64,000 nucleotides of DNA from Elgaria multicarinata webbii (taxonomy: Eukaryota > Chordata > Lepidosauria > Squamata > Anguidae). The notes under the pieces were generated by a model. That model had not been told where the DNA came from and did no database searches. It worked only from the letters and a program-made list of their open reading frames with translations. The stretch covers positions 34,081,501 through 34,145,500 of the forward strand of contig NC_086183.1 in NCBI RefSeq assembly GCF_023053635.1. The letters run 5' to 3'. Position 1 is the stretch's first letter. Every line of letters starts with the position of its first letter. The translations under genes were made by a program, and so were the position numbers. Below are positions 55,666 through 64,000 of the stretch, in pieces.

Positions 55666-55799
55666 CATCATGCTAGGCGGCTTGTCTGCTGGCTTAGTAA
55701 AGTGGATCCTCTGAACATGTGCAGAGTGCCTTTCCTGCACCACTGGGTCGCCATGGCCTGAGATTGGCCCTAAGCCTCGGGAACCCTCTTAAAAACTCA

Positions 55800-55995
55800 C
55801 CACAGCCGATCCCTTCTGCATGCTGAGCTGGCTCTGCGTGGCTTACATGGCTCTGCGTGGCTTACATGTTTATCCTCACAACAGCCCTGTGAGGTAGGTG
55901 GGGCCGAAAGGTGGCAATTGGCCCAAGGTATCCAGATGGTTTCCTGGCTGAGTGAGGACTTGAACCCGGGTCTCTGCTGTTCTCAAGGCAGAACA
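55800..55995 (-). repeat. MIR-like SINE
   Basis: atcctcacaacagccctgtg, aggtaggtgggg, gacttgaacccgggtctctg. Confidence 0.65.
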
Positions 55996-56261
55996 CGATG
56001 GGTGTTTCCTTTCAATCTGTTGCGCCTCTCTTAATGGTCAACAGACACAGGATCTAGACCCACGCAGCATCGCCTTTTTTTAAAAAAAGTCTTTTAACTT
56101 GGCAACTTTAATCTTTTCCCATCTGTGTCAGGGTTGACGCCGATAAATTGATAGTACAGCCCGACCCAGCCGTTGGGGTGCTTGTATATTTTGGCCCTTG
56201 GCCCTAGTAGGATGTGTGGGGCTGGGCTGGCTGCTTGCCTAATGGGGCGCCTTCCCCCACA

Positions 56262-56394
56262 TGGGGCCCTTCAGATGCTCCAGGCAACAACTGCTGGCAT
56301 TCCTGACCACTGGCCATGCTGACTTGGGCTGATGGGATCGGAACTCCAAAACATCTGGCAGGGACTGGGTTTGGGGAAGGCTGTTCAGAGGTGA
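56262..56394. repeat. hAT fold-back MITE copy, old
   Basis: gcccttcagatgctccag and aaacatctggcagggactgg with ggggaaggctgtt form decayed arms. Confidence 0.55.
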
Positions 56395-56584
56395 CCCAGT
56401 GTTTCAGGTTGGAGCATGAGAAGAGATTCTGGAATTGAGAACTGGCTCAGATTAAGCCCCCTGCACCACTGAGAAACCACCCGGGGGGGGGGGGGATTCA
56501 GGTTTAGCCCTGCTGGCCCAGTAGAAAAGAAAATCCAAAAGTAACCGTAACGTTAATACTTTTTAATTAGGACCAACATAAACC

Positions 56585-56640
56585 TCACAAAGTAGTGAGC
56601 AAGCTTTTGAGTTCGGTAGAACTCTTCTTCAGGCAGCACA
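56585..56640 (-). repeat. Penelope-like or retrozyme relic with hammerhead-like core
   Basis: The minus strand reads CTGAAGA, a perfect 6 bp stem GAGTTC/GAACTC closed by TACC with one base either side, then AAAA where GAAA is expected, then GCTTGC. It is the best-kept of three such motifs in the window. Confidence 0.5.
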
Positions 56641-58044
56641 TTAAGCCAAAAGAGAAGCTGGCGTTGGGAGGTGGGGGAAGCTGTTTGAAGACAGAGTTTT
56701 AAAAAATCCCCTCAGCTTGCAGTTTGTAAGATGGAGTGGAGAGTCTTAAATTAGGTTAAGACCGTGGCAGGTACAAAAGAAATCTCAGGTTGCACCAGGA
56801 GCTACTAGCCGAAAGAAGCAACGGCGGCAGCTTCCCTTTCGAAAGCATAAAAGTCAGCAATGATTCACGTGTTTCTGCTCCCAAGCAGGGGACTAAAAAA
56901 CGGCCCTGGACTACCCCACCCTGCAGAATGAACATCCGTCCCTCTGGCTAAGAACTTGTATAGGAGCAGTAAGTTCAGATATGCCTCCCCCAACGCAGCG
57001 CCCTCCAGATATATTCGACTGCAACGCCCACCACCTGCAACCAGCATGGGGATTATGGGAGTTGTAGTTGCAGAAGGATGGTTTAGATATATGGCAGAAG
57101 TTGCATTGTCCACCCTTCTGGTCTGATGTCCTTGACCTTCTGCTCTCTCACCCACTGAGGTCAGATCTGGACCACAAAGGCAGTCTGGTCAATGGGTTTA
57201 GCCGACAGCCAGCCAATGGGTCCAGCATCCTTGGCTCTTGGGGGTGCGCGCTACCTCCACGCTCCATTTCATTGGACTCATGCACAAGAACTTCCTGGTG
57301 GGTTGTGCCCAGGAGGGGGCAGATGCACCCACCTCTGCCACCCTTAATGGCACCCAAAACCTCCTTACTGTGCCGACAGGGCCGTGACTGTTCAGGAGGG
57401 GTTACCATTCCTTCCTGAACCACGGCCCCTGACACTTGTGGAAAAGAACAGACAGACAACTGTGGGTGTTTGGGGCCAAAGAGTTCAGGCACATTACAGG
57501 CAATTTCCCAAATAGAAGCATCTGCATCTACTGGGGGGAATGGAAAATTCTTCCACTGCAGTATTCCACAAAACCCCAACATAGCCCAGCTTTAAAGGGG
57601 AGTTCCTTTCCAGCTCTTTTGGAGGACCACATTTCTAGCATGCAAATAATGATGTATGCCCCCATCAGCTTCTCCAAAACCCTCCCAAATGTATTTATGA
57701 TTACAATTTTTATCAGCCCTTGCATGGCTAATAAAATTGTAACGATAAAAAACAAATAACAGAGTTTAAAACTATAATGAAATCAGTAGAAATAAAATTT
57801 TAGAACCAGGGAGCACCTGGCAACAACGACCACAAGATGAATTACCAGCCTTGGTTAAAACAACCATCCAGCCCCTTTCCCACCCCTTGCGGGAACAGAA
57901 ACACTTCCACTAATTTCTGGAAGAGGTGGAGGGTTTTAGCCTGGCTGGCTCCACAAGGGAGAGCTTCACAGGAAGGGTGACGACCCCCAAGAAGGCCCTG
58001 CGGCTCATCCCGACTGGTCTAACATGATGTAACTTGCTAGACCA

Positions 58045-58440
58045 GTGCATAGTTAAACTATGGGATTCACTACCACAAGTTGCAGTGATGGCCACCAATT
58101 TGGAAGGTTTTAAAAGGGGATTGGATAAATTCCTGGAGGAGGTGGCTATCAATGGCTACTAGTCCTCATGGCTATGTGCTACCTCCAGTATCAAAGGCAG
58201 TATGCTGGGGAACATGGGTGAGAGGGGGCTGTTGCATCTTATCCTACTTGTGATTCCCTGGTTCATAGAACAGTAGAGTTGGAAGGGGCCTACAAGGCCA
58301 TCGAGTCCAACCCCCCACTCAATGCAGGAATCCACCCTAAAGCATCCCTGACAGCTAGTTGGCCCCTGTGTGAACAGAGTGCTGGACTAGATGGACCCTT
58401 GGTCTGATCCAGCCTCAGGGCTCTTCTGATGTTCTTAGCT
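58045..58440 (+). repeat. CR1-like LINE 3' end, itself interrupted
   Basis: aactatgggattcactacca, aggggattggataaattcct, then after an insert agttggcccctgtgtgaaca and gtctgatccagcctcagggc. Confidence 0.72.
58264..58352 (-). repeat. CR1 LINE fragment nested in CR1-like LINE
   Basis: catagaacagtagagttgga through aagcatccctgacag, on the strand opposite to its host element. Confidence 0.82.
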
Positions 58441-59309
58441 TGGCGCAGAACATGAGATCCTGGTGTAAAGGGAAGCTGAGAAGGGAGAAGGTGTTCCTTT
58501 AGATAACCTTTCTCAGACTGCTCAGCTGTCCACCCTTGAAGGTGGAGAACAGCACTTCGATGCTCTTTGGAATGAGATGGGAGCCACTCTAGTTGTTTTA
58601 GCACAGGTGTAATAGACGCCTAGTGGGCAGCTGCATTTTGTGCTAACGGAAGCCTTCAAAGGCAGTCCCCACATGCAGCATGCTACAATAGTCTAGGCTG
58701 GAGGTTACTAAAGAAGATATCTCAATAGCCAGGTCATTGGCTATTGAGTTATCATCCACTGGTTATCATTCAAAAACAGACAAAGCTGACTTTCCAACTC
58801 AAGCTGACAAAAAGCAATCTTGGCCACAATAGCCACCCGCAATCCCAGAGCAATGCCGGGTCCAAGATTATCCCCAAACTGTGCACTTGGACCTACAAAA
58901 GGGAGTATGACCCCATCCAGAATGGCAAGCCACCAATCCTCAAGCTGATTGGACTTCCCACCACTTGCACCTCCATCTTATTTCTTCAGTTCATCAACCC
59001 CATCACTGCTCCCAGGCTCCTGCCTTAATGGGATGTGTTGAAAAAGAGAAATGGGGCTGGGTGTCATCAGTATAGTAATGTTCCTTCATCTCAGATCTCT
59101 TGACAATCTCCCAGTGGCTTTCATGTGAACACTCAACCAAACAGGAGGTAAGATGGAACTTCGTAGAAGTCCACATGGCTAGTGTGCCAGCCTCTCCCAA
59201 TTATACGCTGGATCAATGCAGCACTGATGAAAGCTTTAGCACTGCAATCCAAAAGGACTCCATCTCTCAGGTCAGATGCCCTACCTGACCACTGGCTGCA
59301 CTTGGTGAT

Positions 59310-60250
59310 GGGTTGGGTTTCTGTTTGTGTATTGTTCACCCTGCAGCCTAACCGTTTCCCTGTCTGAGCTGGTAGAGGAGGTTTTGGAGGTGGTGCTGAG
59401 GACGCAAGGTTTTGGGGTCTTGGGGGCTTCAGCGTTCACACTGAGGCTGCCTTGACTGGAGCAGCTCAGGATTTCATGAACACTGTGGGCAAGTCTGAAA
59501 TTATATCTGGCCCAACACATGTGGTGGGACATACGCTGGACCTAGTTTTCCATACTGGAGTAGGGGAAGGTGATGTGTGAGTGGGGGAGCTGTCATACAC
59601 CAACTGCTCCGTTTAATCAGGTTTAGACTGCAGTCTGCTTCAAACTCTTGCGGGAATGGAGGGCCAGTTTTGATGGTTTGTCCCCAGAGATTTATGGATC
59701 CAGATGCTTTCCAGATGTCGGGGGGATCTCCCCAAAGTTTTGACCGGCAGTTCTGCCAAGGCCCTAGTCAACGCCAGGAATCGGGAAATTACTTGGGCTG
59801 TGGATGTGATTGCTCCCACATCCTCGACCAAGCTGTCGAGTTATCTCAGCTCCTTGGTATTCCAAGGGGCTGAGAATGATGAATTGGCAAGAGCAACATT
59901 TAGAGTGCAGACGGCAGAAGACTCAAACAGAACATGACTGGACGCAGGTCAGAGACCCTGTTCTGTGGTGCTGCTGGCAGTGAAAGAAGTGTATTTCTCT
60001 GCCACCTTTGTGTCTGTATGTCAGCCAAACCCGCTTCATTCGGCGGTTAAGAGACCTGCTTAATGCAGGTTCAATCAGTCAACTTCTTGAACTTCCGAAG
60101 GCCCACTGCGATTAATTGGCACTACATTTTGTGGGCAAAATCGCTCGTAGCTGTTCCGAAATTGATGCCACAGTTTAGACAGAATCAAAGATGGATGCAG
60201 CCAAGGCTCCATCTGGTCCTGATCCGGTTATAACCTGAGCATGTGGAGAA
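59310..60250 (+). repeat. L2 LINE ORF fragment (endonuclease end to reverse transcriptase start)
   Basis: Sense-strand pieces resemble LINE ORF2: SLAELVEEVLEVVLRTQGFG, then THVVGHTLDLVFHTGVG (typical end of an APE-type endonuclease), then the linker RRQKTQTEHDWTQ. Several stops and frame changes are present. It is the only 5'-side LINE coding piece in the window. Confidence 0.65.
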
Positions 60251-60399
60251 GCTGCTCAGAGGGCTGAGATCCTGTGGTGTTGCAGCTTGTGAAATCTACT
60301 AGGGCTGGATTGACTGTGTGGGTATCAGAAATAGCAAATGCCTCTGTAAGATGGGGATGGGAGTTGTTCCCGCTTTAAAAGACGCTGTGGTGCTATCAT

Positions 60400-60756
60400 G
60401 TCTCCCCTCCAATAGCACTCTTCAAATACTTAAAAGGTTGTCGCACAGAGGAGGGCCAGGATCTCTTCTCGATCCTCCCAGAGTGTAGGACATGGAGTAA
60501 CGGGCTCAAGTTAAAGGAAGCCAGATTCCAGCTGGACATCAGGAAAAACTTCCTGACTGTTAGAGCAGTACGACAATGGAACCAGTTCCCTAGGGAGGTT
60601 GTGGGCTCTCCCACACTAGAGGCCTTCAAGAGGCAGCTGGACAACCATCTGTCAGGGATGCTTTAGGGTGGATTCCTGCATTGAGCAGGGTGTTGGGCTC
60701 GATGGCCTTGTAGGCCCCTTCCAACTCTGCTATTCTATGATTCTATGATTCTATGA
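60400..60756 (+). repeat. CR1 LINE 3' end
   Basis: Sense frame [20 protein letters not shown] through LDNHLSGML, ending in three attctatg-type units. Confidence 0.9.
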
Positions 60757-60797
60757 TACTTCTAGAAGAGGAAAGAGCTCTTAAAAGTGCTACACGC

Positions 60798-60895
60798 TGG
60801 CCTTCCCCAGCCTGCTGCCCTCCAGATGTGTTGGGCTACAACTATGCTACAACACATCTGGAAGGCACCAGGCCAGGGAAGGCTGTTCTAGTCCA
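60798..60895. repeat. hAT fold-back MITE copy
   Basis: cttccccagcctgctgccct, ccagatgtgttgggctacaa, then caacacatctggaaggcacc and gggaaggctgttctag. Confidence 0.7.
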
Positions 60896-61734
60896 GCCCC
60901 TCTCCCCTTCACCACTACGATCTGACCTTTTAGGTAAGTAGCTCGGCAGACTTAGGAGCTTATGGTGGAGCAGCAGCGGCCAGGCTCATCACACCAGCCT
61001 TGTGCAAAGGCAAGAGAGCTTTGACGGGAAAATGCGTTTCCGTTTTTAAATTTCCCCTTGGCAGGAATGGGTGGCCCTGAATGTGAAGCGGGAATCAACT
61101 CCCAGTCCTGGAAGATGTGCGGTGATACCCGGGTGCCTCCAGGTCTGTGTGGGTGCTGGCCTGCATGTGGCTGCCCAGCTGGCTTTTGGCGTCTGGGTGG
61201 CAGTTCCCAGACAAGATGCTGCGGCTGACGTCTCTGCCTGGGATGCTACTGGAGCAGACGCCGGCTGTGGCTCCGCGTTTCAGAAGCAGCAACTTTTTCA
61301 GCCTCGTGAAGTTCATTTCTACAAAGAGAGGTGCCGCCCCACGAATCTGTCTGGAAAGCCGCATCCTCCGACTTGGAAGCCCAGCGCTTCCTGACGTTGG
61401 GGTCTCTCTCCCCACGTATTTTCCGGTCTGACCTCTAGCACTCGGGAAAAAAACTCTGCAGCTGGAGTCCTGGTTCAGATTAATCCCCTGAGGCTGGTTC
61501 TGGCTTCCATGCAGGCTTGACACTTGGGGAGGAGATCTGATGGCAGTGGGCCACCTCAGGCTGGCACACATCCCCAGCCCCCCACACGAGGCCTTGGAAG
61601 AGGCAAATTAGGTATCTTGTGGGGCTACTGAGTAACCACAACTAGGATCCAAAACGGTGGCCCGTCTTGGGTTCAGGAGCTGCAGAAATATGGCCAGAGG
61701 TGGCAGTGGCAGCAGCAAAGCGGAGACCTGGGGA

Positions 61735-61950
61735 GAGGCCAAAGGAGTAGAGTACATCGTTTGCATGCAGAAGGTCCCAGGTTTTACCCCCGGCACTTCC
61801 AGATGAATGGATCTTGGGTAGCAAGTGATGGGAGAGACAGACTCTCTCTCTGCCTGAGACTCTGGATCTGCTGCCAGTCAGAACAGGCAGTGCTAGGACA
61901 GATGGACACAGACTGTGATGTGGTAAGAAGGCAGCTTCTGTATTCCTGAG
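61735..61950 (+). repeat. tRNA-derived SINE
   Basis: tttgcatgcagaaggtccca, cccggcacttccag, ctctgcctgagactctgg, aaggcagcttctgtattcc. The tRNA-like head is decayed at its start. Confidence 0.68.
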
Positions 61951-62544
61951 AGCTGCGGAGTCAATGATGCTTGCCACAAAATTCCCATCTGTCTATCAAG
62001 GCTGAAATAGCCATACAAGTCAGCCTTGGTAGAGACGTTGAAGCAGGAAGAGCACAGAGATGAGAAATAGGTGCAGCGAGTAAGCACTGACCAGAATCTG
62101 TTCAGGTTTGTGATCCAGAGGAGGAGAAAGGATGTGGGGGCAGAGCAGGGGCAGAGATTATGAAGTGGGGCCCATACTAGCTTGAAAAGCGGAGAAGGAA
62201 AGGATACCGCATGCCAAAGGTCAAGTGGGGCCCTGGACCAGGAACTGGACTTCAATGAAGACAAGGGAGCATTTAAAGCAAATGTTTGCATGCGGCAGGT
62301 TTGGGCCGGACGAATGCTTCGCACAGTCAAGAAACGCGTTTTTGGTGGGGACACAGGAAGTTGCACCACAGCTTTCCCTATGAAAAGAACAAAGTGTCCA
62401 ATCCACAGCTGCATGGGCACGTGGGCGACCTTTCCAGAGGCACACGTGCTGCTGCAACAAGTCCCCAGGATGGAGAGTTCCAGGAACACCGTGGCTGTCC
62501 CCAAACTAGGAGACCCAGGACCATAACGGGGGGGGGGGGGGCGT

Positions 62545-62735
62545 AGCTCAGTCAGTGGAGGACCTGCTTTGCGCAGAGGAATCCCCCGGTTCAGTCTTTA
62601 GCATCTCCTGCAAGAGGATCTTGGCTGCAGGGCTGGGAAAAGCCTGTCTCTGCCTGAGTCCCTGGAGAGCTGCTTCCAGCCTAAGCAGGGCAACCCTGGG
62701 CTACAGGGCCTGATTCAGCATAAACCATCACTGCA
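62545..62735 (+). repeat. tRNA-derived SINE
   Basis: A G-run, then gcgtagctcagtcagtggag (A-box side), cggttcagtctttagcatct (B-box side), then tgcctgagtccctggagagc and gcctgattcagcataaacc. Confidence 0.7.
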
Positions 62736-62759
62736 TACGTCTGTGTGCTTTCCCAGAAC

Positions 62760-64000
62760 CTGCCCTTGAGTTTGGATTTAGTCAGGGTCTGGGAAATATG
62801 CCAGTCCAGCCTCAGTTCCCCTTTTTGCATTAGCCGGAACCTCGAAAAGATTTTGAGTAAGTTTATGCAGGCAGGATGTCGGAATCCCTATGCCTTAATT
62901 TATTTAAGTGATCAATTAATTAGCTGACACATGTTCAACAAAACAAAAATCCCTTTAATAGTGTTTCAATTGATTCGTCTTAAACGCTCATATCTGCTTG
63001 TTATATAATTGAGGAAGTAAAGCATGGGGCAAGTTACACTCTAACGTTGCCACCGAGGAGAAGGGAGGGCGGTCTTTGTTATCGTCTTCTTCATTCTGAT
63101 GAGAACCAAAATTGCTCCCAGAAAAATGAGCAAGGCTGCCCGCTACACTGCAGCCTAAACCACTGACTGGCCGCCTCGCCATGTTAAACAGATTTGTTGA
63201 TTAATCTGCCAAGCAAACCATTAAGATTAGCCAACCAATTAATCAACACATTTAAGCCAACTGAAGCTTGCAAGCCTCTCTGCAATCCATAAAAGCAGTC
63301 AGGTTGTCTACGGCCTTGGCGGTTGGATGAGGGGGGAGCTAAAGGTCAGAATGTAGTAAATAAAAGGCACTCCAGGCGTGTGATATACCGGACGGCTCTT
63401 CTGAAAGAGAGGTCACTTTCCAGCTCTGCCTTTGGGGAGTCAGAAAGCACATTCAGTGGTTCCTTTCTGCCCAAAGAGATGCTGATGTTTCAGCCGCAGC
63501 GCCTGAAACACGGCACAGATGCCGTGAGACTCCTTTTCATTTTAACCGCCGCGGACTTCCATGGCTGCCCCTCTGGAATTAGTTCCTTCTATCCTAAAAG
63601 CTCATCCTGCAAATCCCACCAGTGCGCTTTTGTTGGGGGTTTGAGGTTGGCTGGCACTCTGCACATGCTCAGAGCCACCCCTTCCTTTCTAATTATTTCA
63701 CGGTGGTTACACGTTGAAAAGCAGCTGGCCCGGGTTACAGGAAGGCCGTGTTGGGTTTTCCCTCTTGCACTCCACAGAGAGGCCCCGGCAGCTCGGTCAC
63801 TTCTCAAGTCCAGGCTTGCATCAAAGCCTAGACGTGGTTATTTACTCAGACCTTAGAATTGCCAGACGCACCCAAACACGCCCAGGAGACGAAAACCCCT
63901 GACACACGGAGCTGGCGGGTGAGCTGGGGATTTGTGAGGCTTCCAGCAACGGCCCAAGCAGACATACCCTGCCTTGGGAGGGAGATCGGGATCAATCGAT
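62760..64000. other. Window end, no gene recognised
   Basis: Unique-looking sequence with an AT-rich part (62830-63310). The 177-codon frame at 63323-63856 has no domain that I recognise and no exon-type boundaries. Confidence 0.45.

Larger units (their letters stand above)
57780..59030 (-). repeat. Old L2-like LINE, interrupted
   Basis: Left part to about 58040 (cccaagaaggccctgcggct); right part from about 58445 (cagctgcattttgtgctaac, acaatagtctaggctggagg, caaactgtgcac). The parts read as one element split by the 58045-58440 LINE. Confidence 0.6.

Noticed and set aside
54823-55761. 312-codon open frame on the + strand
   Set aside because: It spans a CpG island, is low-complexity (Ala, Arg, Gly, Pro runs) and is also open on the other strand. 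Only a short ATG-to-donor part was kept, at low confidence.
61071-61571. Overlapping frames after a tttccccttggcag acceptor
   Set aside because: Looked like a possible exon of a downstream gene, but neither frame shows a known domain or a matching donor.
62545-62620. True tRNA gene
   Set aside because: The A- and B-box-like parts are followed by a SINE body and the arms do not pair into a cloverleaf.
63323-63856. 177-codon frame near the window end
   Set aside because: No recognisable domain, no splice context and no conservation evidence.

Overview
This is vertebrate nuclear DNA, most likely from a squamate reptile. It has split genes with GT-AG introns, CpG-rich promoters, and a dense mix of CR1 and L2 LINE 3' ends, tRNA-type and MIR-like SINEs, and fold-back MITEs. 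The lineage is inferred from the repeat flavour and from amniote-type EML2 protein sequence; no search was run.

Layout. (1) 1-4.5 kb: a four-exon BTB-BACK-Kelch gene on the + strand (656-4379, 644 aa once spliced) with LINE and SINE debris in its introns. (2) 4.5-8.5 kb: intergenic, with compound microsatellites, L2 and CR1 fragments, a hammerhead-like retroelement relic and a Harbinger-type MITE. (3) 8.5-40 kb: the complete EML2 gene on the + strand. The long form has 22 coding exons and 804 aa, and every splice phase closes. Two further candidate first exons lie in GC-rich regions: 10415 (784 aa form) and 22525 (653 aa form, lacking the coiled coil, like the short mammalian EML2). (4) 40-54.8 kb: no recognisable gene, mostly LINE, SINE and MITE relics including a nested L2 and the longest CR1 copy (about 0.7 kb). 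(5) 54.8-55.7 kb: a CpG island with a possible first exon of an unidentified gene. (6) 55.7-64 kb: nested LINEs, an L2 ORF fragment and two tRNA-type SINEs.

The two host genes are neighbours on the same strand. The Kelch protein has the architecture of a CUL3 E3-ligase substrate adaptor, and EML2 is a microtubule-binding propeller protein. Nothing in the sequence shows that they work together. I saw no prokaryotic-type system, CRISPR array or recognisable structural RNA gene. The most interesting signals are the triple-promoter design of EML2, the uncommon Kelch paralogue beside it, and repeat-borne functional motifs (hammerhead-like cores, ZNF143-type sites in fold-back MITEs).
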